A DNA stretch of 9,090 nt from IMCC26077 sp044344975 (GTDB lineage Bacteria > Actinomycetota > Actinomycetes > Nanopelagicales > Nanopelagicaceae): the NCBI GenBank assembly GCA_044344975.1, contig JBIJBY010000049.1, forward strand, positions 1 through 9,090, written 5' to 3'. The position numbers were made by a program, and so were the translations under genes. Position 1 is the first letter of the stretch. Every line of letters starts with the position of its first letter. A model generated the notes under the pieces. The model saw only the letters and a list, made by a program, of their open reading frames with translations, was not told the DNA's origin and did no database searches. Positions 1-7,531 of the stretch are shown piece by piece.

Positions 1-1
1 C

Positions 2-103
2 GCCGTGGGCGTACGCTTAATGCTGAAACGAGCAGAGAGCGTTTCAGTGGAGTCAGTGCAGATGACAGCGAAGCTGTTCAGTGGCAAAGAAGTGTCACCG
101 TAA
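2..103 (+). CDS. C-terminal end of an unidentified upstream gene (partial)
   Basis: This reading frame is open from the window edge and ends with TAA at 101-103, one base before the ATG of rel. The 33 visible residues begin AVGVRLMLKRAES and end KLFSGKEVSP. They include a short hydrophobic/basic stretch followed by a polar tail. In other actinobacteria the genes before rel are usually apt and secF, but this tail does not look like a typical Apt C-terminus, and it is too short to assign to SecF. The near contact of its stop with the rel ATG fits co-transcription and translational coupling. A second frame is also open here and runs on into rel, so the assignment rests mainly on the stop/start junction. 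Confidence 0.45.
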   Translation, partial: AVGVRLMLKRAESVSVESVQMTAKLFSGKEVSP

Positions 104-104
104 T

Positions 105-2267
105 ATGGGGCACGACGCAATCATCACGCCAATTCTCGCTTCCCTTGAGTCCCAGGGCAATGATCGTGAGACCATTTTGCGTGCCTTTGAAGTCGCTCGA
201 GACGCCCATGCAGGCCAGTTGCGGAAATCTGGCGAAGAGTACATCACTCACCCAGTAGCTGTTGCCGAAATTCTGGGCGAGTTAGGAATGAATACCCCCA
301 CAATTGTCGCGGCATTACTTCACGATACGGTCGAAGATACTCCCTACTCATTAGCTCAATTGCGTGTTGATTTTGGAGGCGAAGTAGCCGATTTGGTGGA
401 TGGAGTAACAAAACTTGATCGAGTTATCTACGGACCAGACGCGGAAGCAGAAACCGTTCGCAAAATGGTTATCGCAATGTCCCGGGACATCCGAGTATTG
501 GTCATCAAACTTGCTGATCGGCTACATAACGCACGCACTTGGAAATTTTTGAAAGAAGAGACCGTCTTAAGGAAAGCTCGTGAGACGCTCGACATTTACG
601 CACCGCTTGCTCATCGCTTGGGTATGAATGCCATGAAGTGGGAGTTAGAAGATTTATCCTTCGCCGCCCTGGAGCCGAAAAAATTTGATGAAATCACTCG
701 TTTGGTTGCGCAACGGCAAAGTGAACGAAAAGAACACACCGACAAAGTGATAGCCGAAATCAAAGAACAGCTCTCGGGAGATTTTGAAGCGGTAGTGACT
801 GGTAGATATAAGCATTATTTCTCTATCTATCAAAAAATGGTGGTTCGCGGCCGAGAGTTCAATGAAATTTATGATTTAACGGGCGTCCGCGTCCTTGTTA
901 AAGATGTAAAGGACTGTTATGGGGTGCTAGGAGCGATTCACGCGCATTGGAGCCCTGTTCCTGGCCGTTTTAAAGATTACATAGCAATGCCGAAGTTTAA
1001 TCTTTACCAATCCTTACATACAACTGTAATTGGGCCGGATGGAAGAGCGATTGAAATACAGATTCGAACAGATGAGATGCATCGTCGGGCCGAATTTGGT
1101 ATTGCTGCGCACTGGAAATACAAATCAGGTAATCGAGGTGCCAATGAGCCAGAGATGGCGTGGTTGAAGCAACTTCATGAATGGCAGAAAGAGACTGCAG
1201 ACCCTGAGGAGTTTCTCGAATCTTTACGGTTTGATTTGGGTACACCAGAAGTTTTCATTTTTACCCCAAAGGGGAGCGTAATAGCGCTACCTGCTGGATC
1301 AACACCAGTTGATTTCGCTTACGCAGTTCATACCGAAATTGGCAACCGCTGTGTAGGTGCGAAAGTAAATGGCCGCTTGGTCTCACTGAGCACAACACTT
1401 GGCAATGGCGATGTTGTTGAGGTGGTCACGAGTAAAGGGGAGAGTCCTGGAGTTGGCCCTAGTAGAGATTGGCTAAATTTTGTTCAAAGTCCACGAGCGC
1501 GCTCAAAAATTAAGGCTTGGTTCACTAAAGAACGTAAAGAAGAAGCTATCGATGCCGGCAAGGAATCAATAGCACGGCAACTTAGAAAGCAGGGCGCACC
1601 GTTACAGAAGATATTTGCCGGACAGTCTCTTCTTGAACTTTCACACGACCTTAAATATCCAGACATCACCGCCCTTTATGCCGCTGTTGGTGATGGGCAT
1701 ATAAGTGCTGCATCCGTTGTAGAGAAACTTCTCAACTTACTTGGCGTGGAAGAGCAGGAGTTTGCAAGTCTTGATATCAATGTGGATTCTGCGATTGCGC
1801 GTAAACGGTCAGGAGACAGCGGAGTAGAAGTGATCGGAGTAGATGATCTACTCGTGAAGCTAGCCCGTTGCTGCACGCCAGTTCCTGGTGATGCGATAAC
1901 TGGATTTATCACAAAAGGCAGCGGAGTATCAGTGCATCGCGAAGATTGTGTAAATGTGGGTGATCTCCAGGAACATCAAGGCGATAGATTCGTTCCGGTT
2001 CGATGGACCCCTGGCGCTAATTCAATTTTCCTCGTGAATATCCAAGTAGAAGCGCTAGACCGCGCTCGTTTACTTTCGGATGTTACGCGTGCACTTTCAG
2101 ATAATGCAGTAAATATTCTTCATGCCTCAGTTTCTACCGCCAAAGATCGAACGGCATTTTCGAAATTCACTTTCGAAATGGCCGATGCGAGCCATTTAGA
2201 AGCGGTGCTTAAATCTGTCCGCGCGGTTGCGGGTGTTTACGATGTTTACCGAGTAACAAATAATTGA
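105..2267 (+). CDS. rel: bifunctional (p)ppGpp synthetase/hydrolase, RelA/SpoT family
   Basis: The product is a cytosolic, ribosome-associated enzyme of 720 residues. It makes (p)ppGpp from ATP and GTP/GDP during amino-acid starvation and hydrolyses it otherwise. The N-terminal HD hydrolase domain keeps its metal ligands (H49 in ITHP, H73-D74 in LLHDTVED, D138 in LADRLHN). The synthetase domain has GRYKHYFSIY at 233-242, RFKD at 288-291 and the catalytic Glu in EIQIRT at 317. RFKD (RxKD, not ExDD) is the signature of bifunctional Rel. A TGS domain lies at about 379-442. A conserved Cys region has C589-C590, H611 and C615, and a C-terminal ACT domain spans about 640-719. I chose ATG at 105, which lies one base after the preceding TAA. 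An in-frame GTG at 81 would add 8 residues inside the upstream gene and has no Shine-Dalgarno. The Shine-Dalgarno for 105 is weak (AAAGAAG at 86-92), so coupling is likely. No domain is missing. Confidence 0.97.
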   Translation: MGHDAIITPILASLESQGNDRETILRAFEVARDAHAGQLRKSGEEYITHPVAVAEILGELGMNTPTIVAALLHDTVEDTPYSLAQLRVDFGGEVADLVDGVTKLDRVIYGPDAEAETVRKMVIAMSRDIRVLVIKLADRLHNARTWKFLKEETVLRKARETLDIYAPLAHRLGMNAMKWELEDLSFAALEPKKFDEITRLVAQRQSERKEHTDKVIAEIKEQLSGDFEAVVTGRYKHYFSIYQKMVVRGREFNEIYDLTGVRVLVKDVKDCYGVLGAIHAHWSPVPGRFKDYIAMPKFNLYQSLHTTVIGPDGRAIEIQIRTDEMHRRAEFGIAAHWKYKSGNRGANEPEMAWLKQLHEWQKETADPEEFLESLRFDLGTPEVFIFTPKGSVIALPAGSTPVDFAYAVHTEIGNRCVGAKVNGRLVSLSTTLGNGDVVEVVTSKGESPGVGPSRDWLNFVQSPRARSKIKAWFTKERKEEAIDAGKESIARQLRKQGAPLQKIFAGQSLLELSHDLKYPDITALYAAVGDGHISAASVVEKLLNLLGVEEQEFASLDINVDSAIARKRSGDSGVEVIGVDDLLVKLARCCTPVPGDAITGFITKGSGVSVHREDCVNVGDLQEHQGDRFVPVRWTPGANSIFLVNIQVEALDRARLLSDVTRALSDNAVNILHASVSTAKDRTAFSKFTFEMADASHLEAVLKSVRAVAGVYDVYRVTNN

Positions 2268-2281
2268 GGCGCAGTACGAAT

Positions 2282-3568
2282 TTAGGAGAAGGTCGCGAGT
2301 GATCGCTGCGCTTCTTCTAACCAAACTCGACGAGCTTGCGCAGATTCGTGCGCAGCTTGCGCCTTTTTTGAATCGCCACTTGCCTCTGCCTTTGCCGCGG
2401 CGGCTTCGTAGTTCGCGATAGCTTCGCTCAGCTGTCGAACTACATCGTTGGCGCGCGCCTTAGCTGTGGGATCGCTCTTTCGTTTCTCTTCATCTTCGAG
2501 GGATCGAATCTCTTGCTCCACAACGCCTAGGCGAAGATCAAGAGCATCACGCTTGTCTCGAGGAACGTTGCCAATGCGTTCCCATTTTTGCAGTAAATCC
2601 CGGAATTTTTTCTTAGCGTCTACAAAATTAGTGATAGGAAGTAGTGCCTCTAATTCGAGAATTAAACTCTCTTTTGCTGCGAGATTTGCAGCGTTTGAAG
2701 AATCTCGCTTCTCCAAGTCAGCTTTCTTTGCTGCGAAGAATGTTTCTTGAGCGCTTCGGAAACGCGCCCAAAGTGCATCATCGCTCTTTTTTGACCCACG
2801 GCCGGAATTCTTCCATTCCTGCATGAGCGCGGCATAACGCTTCGCTGTATTCACCCAATCTCGCGATGTGGCAAGTTTCTCAGCTTCAGTCACTATGGAT
2901 TCTTTTGTGGCTGCGACAGCATCGTTGGCGCTGGACAATTTGGCAAAATGCGTTCGTCGTCTGCGATCAAAGCCATTTCGTGCTGCGGAGAATCGTTTCC
3001 ACAGCTCTTCATCTGCAGCTTTTTCAATACGTGGCAAGGATTTCCATTGATCGAGCAACTCTTTTAGTCGATCGCCAGAAATTTTCCAATTATCTTTTGC
3101 GGCCACTTCTTCAGCTTCCGCGACGAGTTTCTCTTTCGTCTCTTTTGTTGCCGCACGTTGTGTTGCACGCTCTTGGGCTGCCTGAGCTTTCTTTGCCGCA
3201 TATGCTGCGCGTTGCTCATCAATCATTGGAGGTATTTGTTCTACTGCTATTGCCAACGCAGCAAGATCGCCGACTGCATTAATAGTCGCCACTTGTTCGC
3301 GCAATTTTGCAACAGTTTGATCGGCATCACTTGGCACCATTGCGCCACTACGGATTCGCGCAGCGGTTAGGGCAATCTCTGAGGCTAGTTGCTCAAATTT
3401 ACGGACGAAGTAGGCCAGCGCTTCTTCTTTACTCTTGCCTGGATAGGAACCAACTGGCTTCTCACCATTTTTAGTCCAAACGAAAACTGTGCCATCGTCT
3501 GCAACTCGACCAAAAAGAGCGGGATCCCCGATTAGGGCACTTGCTGCGGAAACTAAACCTTCTGACAT
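2282..3568 (-). CDS. DUF349 repeat protein
   Basis: The product is a soluble, mostly helical protein of 428 residues with three DUF349 repeats at about 157-210, 233-287 and 310-362. Each repeat has the pattern of a charged helix, then W or F with a Lys/Arg-rich turn, then L-x-x-x-W-K/E. Examples are LLDQWKSLPR, LMQEWKNSGR and LLQKWERIGN, each followed in the first two repeats by an acidic D-x-x-LW-x-RF segment. The third repeat has lost that LW-x-RF core. Residues 1-60 form a separate conserved-looking N-terminal segment (PALFGRV, GTVFVWT). Residues 110-150 and 355-425 are Ala/Lys/Glu-rich and probably coiled coil. There is no signal peptide or membrane segment. The molecular function of the family is not established. 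The ATG at 3566-3568 is preceded by AAGGAG at 3575-3580 (minus strand), 6 bases away. The gene converges on rel with a 14-base gap and is divergent from the MBL operon. Confidence 0.9.
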   Translation of the reverse strand: MSEGLVSAASALIGDPALFGRVADDGTVFVWTKNGEKPVGSYPGKSKEEALAYFVRKFEQLASEIALTAARIRSGAMVPSDADQTVAKLREQVATINAVGDLAALAIAVEQIPPMIDEQRAAYAAKKAQAAQERATQRAATKETKEKLVAEAEEVAAKDNWKISGDRLKELLDQWKSLPRIEKAADEELWKRFSAARNGFDRRRRTHFAKLSSANDAVAATKESIVTEAEKLATSRDWVNTAKRYAALMQEWKNSGRGSKKSDDALWARFRSAQETFFAAKKADLEKRDSSNAANLAAKESLILELEALLPITNFVDAKKKFRDLLQKWERIGNVPRDKRDALDLRLGVVEQEIRSLEDEEKRKSDPTAKARANDVVRQLSEAIANYEAAAAKAEASGDSKKAQAAHESAQARRVWLEEAQRSLATFS

Positions 3569-3574
3569 ATCCTG

Positions 3575-3580
3575 CTCCTT
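3575..3580 (-). promoter_or_regulatory. ribosome binding site of the DUF349 gene
   Basis: Read on the minus strand this is AAGGAG, six bases before the ATG at 3568. It is a near-consensus Shine-Dalgarno and fixes the start of the DUF349 protein. Confidence 0.75.
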
Positions 3581-3641
3581 TGCGCGGCGCCCTTGAGGGT
3601 TCGCTGTGGCTGACCTGGTAATTGGACCGTTCTTAACTTTC

Positions 3642-3674
3642 TCCCTGGAGAACGCCTAGGCTCTCCCCAGAGGG
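3642..3674. promoter_or_regulatory. bulged hairpin with palindromic GCCTAGGC core
   Basis: CCCTGGAGA at 3643-3651 can pair with TCTCC..AG.GGG at 3662-3673, leaving a 2-base and a 1-base bulge. The loop contains the perfect 8-base palindrome GCCTAGGC at 3654-3661. Read as RNA it would be a stem of about nine pairs. Read as DNA the palindrome could be an operator. It has no downstream T-run on either strand, so it is not a typical intrinsic terminator. Its role is unknown. Confidence 0.35.
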
Positions 3675-3678
3675 TAGG

Positions 3679-3708
3679 AGCGTAGCGGGAACCTGGTGGA
3701 GCTCTCAA
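3679..3708 (-). promoter_or_regulatory. candidate promoter for the DUF349 gene
   Basis: On the minus strand, TTGAGA (complement of 3703-3708) lies 18 bases before TACGCT (complement of 3679-3684), which resembles sigma-70/HrdB-type -35 and -10 boxes. Transcription would start near 3672 and give a leader of roughly 100 bases beginning at the bulged hairpin. The boxes match consensus only partly, so this is a tentative call. On the plus strand the best pair I found for the operon, TTAACT then TAGGCT around 3634-3662, is weaker still. Confidence 0.2.
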
Positions 3709-3739
3709 ATGAGTTCATCTAGTTGAGGTGATCGCCCTT

Positions 3740-3753
3740 GGGCTGACCAGCCC
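3740..3753. promoter_or_regulatory. small hairpin in the MBL operon leader
   Basis: GGGCT at 3740-3744 pairs perfectly with AGCCC at 3749-3753 around the loop GACC. The stem is only five pairs but is all strong bases except one. It lies about 70 bases upstream of the TTG start of the MBL gene, in what is probably its 5' leader. It may be chance. Confidence 0.25.
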
Positions 3754-3812
3754 CTGCGGCCTACACCTTGGTCGGTTGGATTGCGCGCAGAACTTTGTCG
3801 CGACGAGGAACG

Positions 3813-3818
3813 GGGGAG
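3813..3818 (+). promoter_or_regulatory. ribosome binding site that selects a TTG start
   Basis: GGGGAG at 3813-3818 (inside GGGGGAGA) stands five bases before TTG at 3824-3826. No ATG or GTG in frame between here and the first conserved MBL residues has comparable spacing, so this site decides the start of the hydrolase gene. Confidence 0.65.
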
Positions 3819-3823
3819 ATAGT

Positions 3824-4513
3824 TTGAGCAATGCTGTCTCCTATGAGGTCGTTGTAGCCAAGGCCTTTGCGACCAATTGCTGGATTCTCTCGGCGCCGGG
3901 TAGTGACCAGGCGCTGATTGTGGACCCTGGAATAGGGGATCCCTCTCTCCATCAGGCAATTCTGGAGCGTTGTGCCAGCCTGAAACTTCACCCCGTGGCG
4001 GTTTTTATCACCCATGGCCATTTAGATCATATGTTCTCAGTGGAGCCACTCTGTTCCTGCGAAAAAATTCCAGCGCTCATCCATAGCTCGGATCGAGCCC
4101 TTCTTGCCAATCCGGAGCGGGCGCTCTCTCGGAGCACCGCCTCTTTGATTCCTGCCGGTATGACCTTTTCAGAACCCGAGGAGATCATCGAATTAAGTGA
4201 TGGTCTCCAACTTGAAATTGCAGGCTTAAACCTCACCTTCCATCACGCCCCCGGACACACCCCGGGCTCCACACTTGCGCTCGTCGAATCGCAACTTTTG
4301 CTCTCCGGAGATGTGTTGTTCGCCGGCTCGATTGGGCGAACCGACTTACCGCTTGGTTCGTTAAGCGATATGGAACGCTCTTTACGTGAGAAAATTATCC
4401 CGCTGCCTGATCATTTACGAGTCCTTCCTGGGCATGGAAAGACGAGCACGATTGGTGCAGAGCGAGAGGGAAATCCTTATCTTCGCGCTGCAATGGAGGG
4501 GCGTCTGGGATGA
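3824..4513 (+). CDS. metallo-beta-lactamase fold hydrolase (glyoxalase II-like)
   Basis: The product is a soluble hydrolase of 229 residues in the glyoxalase II-like branch of the MBL superfamily. All ligands of a binuclear metal site are visible: H64, H66, D68 and H69 in THGHLDH, H145 in HAPGHTPGS, the bridging D163 in SGDVLF, and H204 in LPGHG. GRTDLP at 171-176 is also typical of this branch. The substrate is not known. Members beside hisS in actinobacteria are often annotated as hydroxyacylglutathione hydrolase, but these bacteria generally lack glutathione, so a thioester of another thiol or a different ester is possible. I chose the TTG at 3824 because of its ribosome site and because a longer frame from GTG 3728 adds an unlikely N-terminus. 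The gene is first in the operon, and its TGA overlaps the hisS ATG as ATGA. Confidence 0.92.
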   Translation: MSNAVSYEVVVAKAFATNCWILSAPGSDQALIVDPGIGDPSLHQAILERCASLKLHPVAVFITHGHLDHMFSVEPLCSCEKIPALIHSSDRALLANPERALSRSTASLIPAGMTFSEPEEIIELSDGLQLEIAGLNLTFHHAPGHTPGSTLALVESQLLLSGDVLFAGSIGRTDLPLGSLSDMERSLREKIIPLPDHLRVLPGHGKTSTIGAEREGNPYLRAAMEGRLG

Positions 4514-5787
4514 CAAGTGGGATGAAGTATCAAGCGCCAAAAGGGGTAAAGGAGTACCTGCCGCCCTCATCAGCGCTCTTCGAGAGAGTACGAGAGGCGT
4601 TGATCGCACCTGCCCGCTTAGCCAATTATCAATTAATGGAATTAGCTATTTTTGAAGAGACAGAGGTTTTCACTCGTGGGGTGGGCGAATCAACCGACGT
4701 AGTTTCGAAAGAGATGTACACCTTTACCGATAGGGCCGAAAGATCTCTTACGCTCCGCCCAGAGGGAACAGCTGGCGTGATGCGCGCTGTTATAGAGAGT
4801 GGATTAGATCGAGGCCAGTTGCCGGTGAAGATTTGGTATGCCGGCCCATTCTTTCGCGCCGAACGACCACAGGCCGGACGCTATCGCCAGTTCTACCAGG
4901 TTGGGATTGAAGCGATTGGCAGCGAAGATCCTTTACTTGACGTAGAGGTGATTTCTATTGCTGCTAAAGGTTTCTCGACCCTGGGGTTAACTGGTTTTGA
5001 ACTTGTTATCAATTCACTCGGAGATAGTGAGAGTAGGAGCGCGTATCGACAAGCTCTCACAGAGTTTTTGCTTTCGCTCTCACTTGATGAGGCTACAAAA
5101 GAGCGAGCAAAGTTAAATCCATTGCGAGTTCTCGATGATAAAAGACCAGAAATGATTGCAGCGTTAGCTTCCGCACCTAGCATTCTTGATTTTCTCAATG
5201 ACTCCTCTCGCGCAGAATTTGAAATAGTTCAACAAGGTTTAACCGATCTTGGTATTAACTTCTCAATTAACCCCCGCTTAGTACGTGGGTTGGACTATTA
5301 CACAAAGACAACTTTTGAATTTGTACACCCAATGCTTGGTGCGCAATCAGGCATCGGAGGTGGCGGTCGCTACGACGGATTAATGGAATCTCTCGGTGGT
5401 CAACCATTATCGGGAATTGGTTTTGGCATCGGCGTCGACCGCGTGATACTCGCCTGCGAGGCTGAAGGGATAGCCCTCCTTCAGGAGAGTGAACTTGCTT
5501 GTTTCATCATCCCTCTCGGAACCGAATTTGAGAGCCAGGCGCTCCAACTCGCCTCTCAACTACGCGATCAGAAGATACGAGTAGACATTGCTTTTGGGGG
5601 GCGCGCGCTAAAAGGCGCGATGAAGGCCGCTGATAAATCTGGAGCTCGCTACGCCTTTGTGTTGGGCGAGCGCGAGAGCGCAAGTGGAGAGATTGAATTG
5701 AAGGAGCTCGCCTCGGGCGCCGTGCAATCCATTAGGCTCTCCGACTTACCACAATTTTTTACAAGGAGTCTTGGTGCGAACTCATAA
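4510..5787 (+). CDS. hisS: histidyl-tRNA synthetase
   Basis: This is a class IIa synthetase of 425 residues that charges tRNA-His with histidine using ATP. It is normally a cytosolic dimer and is of typical bacterial length. The catalytic core shows LRPEGTAG at 82-89, motif 2 FFRAERPQ..RYRQFYQ at 114-130, the histidine-binding segments LVRGLDYYT at 257-265 and GGGGRYDGL at 283-291, and motif 3 GIGFGIGVDRV at 302-312. A C-terminal anticodon-binding domain follows at about 330-420. GGAGGGG at 4495-4501 lies eight bases before ATG 4510, which supports this start over the in-frame ATG at 4522. The start overlaps the MBL stop by four bases (ATGA), and the end overlaps aspS by about 14 bases, so translation is coupled on both sides. 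No key residue is missing. Confidence 0.97.
   Translation: MTSGMKYQAPKGVKEYLPPSSALFERVREALIAPARLANYQLMELAIFEETEVFTRGVGESTDVVSKEMYTFTDRAERSLTLRPEGTAGVMRAVIESGLDRGQLPVKIWYAGPFFRAERPQAGRYRQFYQVGIEAIGSEDPLLDVEVISIAAKGFSTLGLTGFELVINSLGDSESRSAYRQALTEFLLSLSLDEATKERAKLNPLRVLDDKRPEMIAALASAPSILDFLNDSSRAEFEIVQQGLTDLGINFSINPRLVRGLDYYTKTTFEFVHPMLGAQSGIGGGGRYDGLMESLGGQPLSGIGFGIGVDRVILACEAEGIALLQESELACFIIPLGTEFESQALQLASQLRDQKIRVDIAFGGRALKGAMKAADKSGARYAFVLGERESASGEIELKELASGAVQSIRLSDLPQFFTRSLGANS
5763..5768 (+). promoter_or_regulatory. ribosome binding site of aspS inside hisS
   Basis: AAGGAG at 5763-5768 lies within the last codons of hisS. It is five bases from GTG 5774 and only two from TTG 5771. The spacing favours GTG as the aspS start. 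Confidence 0.65.
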
Positions 5788-7531
5788 GGCTGGGCTATTA
5801 ACGAGCGCTGATGATGGATGCGATGTCATCCTCACTGGCTGGGTTGCTCGTCGACGTGATCATGGTGGAGTGGCGTTCATCGATCTGCGCGATGCTTCTG
5901 GTTGGGTTCAAGTAGTCATCAACGATGAGTCGGCAGCTGCAGCATTGCGAGCTGAGTGGTGCGTGAAAATTGCAGGAAAAGTTCGAAAACGCCCAGCTGG
6001 AAATGAAAATTTACAAGTGGCAACTGGCGAAATCGAGGTTCTGTGCCAACAACTAACAGTTCTCAGTGAAGCTGCACCACTACCTTTTCCCATTGATAGC
6101 GGTGAAAGAGTTGAAGCGAACGAAGAGACAAGATTGAAATATCGATATCTAGATCTCCGACGTGAGGGCCCAGCGCGTGCGCTGAGGACGCGATCCAAAG
6201 TTACCTCCATTATTCGGCGCGTGATGGAAGAGTCGGAATTTCTGGAAATAGAAACACCAAACTTGACCAGATCAACTCCCGAAGGAGCGCGCGATTTTCT
6301 AGTTCCTGTGCGTCTTCAGCCTGGCAGTTGGTATGCACTGCCTCAATCACCGCAGTTGTTTAAACAACTTCTGATGGTTGCAGGGATGGAACGCTATTAT
6401 CAAATCGCTAGATGTTTTCGCGATGAAGATTTTCGGGCCGACCGTCAACCCGAGTTTACGCAATTAGATATTGAGATGAGTTTTGTATCCGAGGACGACG
6501 TACTTGAACTAACAGAGAAATTACTCGCTCGAATTTGGCGCGAGTTGCATAACTACGAGATTCCGCTTCCAATCGCTCGAATGACTTACGCCGAAGCTAT
6601 GCGACGTTTTGGTTCAGATAAGCCAGATCTGCGATTTGGCAATGAATTAGTTGACGTGACCGAGTTCTTCAAAGAGACCGAATTCAAGATATTCCAAAGT
6701 GAGTTCGTAGGGGCGGTTGTCATGCCCAAGGGGGCGCAGCAAGCACGCCGGGAGCTCGATGCCTGGCAAGAGTGGGCAAAGGCACGCGGGGCAAAGGGAC
6801 TGGCCTACATCTTGATTGGGGAGAGCGGAGAAGTTTCTGGGCCAGTAGCTAAGAATATCTCGGAGAAGGAGCGAAATTCGATAGCAGAAGAGGTTGGTGC
6901 ACAACCAGGCGATGCGATTTTCTTTGCCGCGGGAGAGCGCATGTCAGCGTTGGCCTTGCTCGGTGCCGCGCGTCTTGAAATAGGACGTCGTTGCAACCTT
7001 ATTGCTGAAGGTCAATGGCGGTTCTTATGGGTAGTTGATGCGCCAATGTTTGAAATGACTGACGAGGGGCGCTGGACTGCAGTGCACCATCCATTTACCG
7101 GACCAAAACCAGAATTCGCTCAAACTTTCCAAGTTGATCCATCGAACGCACTGGCTTATGCATATGACATTGTGCTTAACGGGAACGAAATTGGTGGGGG
7201 CTCAATTCGAATCCATCAACGCGAAATGCAACAGCGGGTATTTGATGTGATTGGTTTAAGTAAAGAAGAAGCTAATTCAAAATTTGGTTTTCTCCTCGAA
7301 GCGTTCACTTATGGACCTCCTCCTCATGGTGGTATAGCGCTTGGCATTGACCGTCTTACCGCTTTATTAGCTGGTGTGGAATCAATTCGTGAAGTTATTG
7401 CCTTCCCGAAAACTGCTAGCGGGGGCGATCCACTCACTGGTGCACCAACGCCCATCACGGCGGCGCAGCGGAAAGAAGCAGGGATCGATTTCAAGCCAGA
7501 GCAGGGCGAGAAGCGCGACAATAATGGATAG
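5774..7531 (+). CDS. aspS: aspartyl-tRNA synthetase, bacterial type, probably non-discriminating
   Basis: This is a class IIb synthetase of 585 residues that loads aspartate on tRNA-Asp and probably also on tRNA-Asn. In order it has an OB-fold anticodon domain (about 1-105, with RRRDHGGVAFIDLRD), a catalytic core with YRYLDLR at 123-129, the flipping loop STPEGARDFLVP at 167-178, motif 2 from FRDEDFRADRQPEF to SF at 215-237, a bacterial-type GAD insertion at about 288-415, NGNEIGGGSIR at 469-479, and motif 3 GIALGIDRL at 520-528. H30 in RRDHGG and G76 in RPAGN match the His/Gly pair of non-discriminating bacterial AspRS. Discriminating enzymes such as that of E. coli carry Leu and Lys there. 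GTG 5774 is preferred on ribosome-site spacing. The adjacent TTG 5771 would add one residue and give M-x-RTH, as in relatives, so the choice is not certain. The gene overlaps the end of hisS. Confidence 0.96.
   Translation: MRTHKAGLLTSADDGCDVILTGWVARRRDHGGVAFIDLRDASGWVQVVINDESAAAALRAEWCVKIAGKVRKRPAGNENLQVATGEIEVLCQQLTVLSEAAPLPFPIDSGERVEANEETRLKYRYLDLRREGPARALRTRSKVTSIIRRVMEESEFLEIETPNLTRSTPEGARDFLVPVRLQPGSWYALPQSPQLFKQLLMVAGMERYYQIARCFRDEDFRADRQPEFTQLDIEMSFVSEDDVLELTEKLLARIWRELHNYEIPLPIARMTYAEAMRRFGSDKPDLRFGNELVDVTEFFKETEFKIFQSEFVGAVVMPKGAQQARRELDAWQEWAKARGAKGLAYILIGESGEVSGPVAKNISEKERNSIAEEVGAQPGDAIFFAAGERMSALALLGAARLEIGRRCNLIAEGQWRFLWVVDAPMFEMTDEGRWTAVHHPFTGPKPEFAQTFQVDPSNALAYAYDIVLNGNEIGGGSIRIHQREMQQRVFDVIGLSKEEANSKFGFLLEAFTYGPPPHGGIALGIDRLTALLAGVESIREVIAFPKTASGGDPLTGAPTPITAAQRKEAGIDFKPEQGEKRDNNG

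Larger units (their letters stand above)
3569..3823. other. divergent intergenic region, no gene recognised
   Basis: These 255 bases separate the minus-strand DUF349 gene from the plus-strand MBL-hisS-aspS operon and must carry both promoters. An open frame from a GTG at 3728 runs into the MBL gene, but the residues it adds do not resemble the family and it lacks a ribosome site, so I treat it as leader. The stretch holds several short inverted repeats: GCGCCC with GGG..CGC near 3586-3604, a bulged hairpin at 3642-3674 and a small stem at 3740-3753. The 8-base word GGCTGACC occurs twice, at 3608-3615 and 3741-3748. I compared it by eye with SRP RNA, tmRNA, RNase P RNA, T-box and common riboswitch consensus motifs and found no match. 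tRNA T-loop words are absent. Confidence 0.7.

Noticed and set aside
81..104. GTG 81 as the start of rel
   Set aside because: It lies inside the upstream frame with no Shine-Dalgarno. The ATG at 105, one base after the upstream stop, fits better.
2866..3282. 138-codon plus-strand open frame, with other plus-strand frames between 2448 and 3370
   Set aside because: They lie antisense to the DUF349 repeats, have no ribosome site and show biased, low-complexity composition, so they are shadows of the real gene.
3580..3760. Possible SRP RNA, T-box or other known RNA (ACCAGGTCAG on the minus strand and GGGAACCTGGTGG on the plus strand looked suggestive)
   Set aside because: The SRP core (GGAAG..AGCAGC) and the T-box core (GGTGGnACC) are absent, and the flanking stems do not fit either family.
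3728..3823. N-terminal extension of the MBL protein from GTG 3728
   Set aside because: The added 32 residues do not resemble the family, there is no ribosome site before the GTG, and a strong Shine-Dalgarno precedes TTG 3824.
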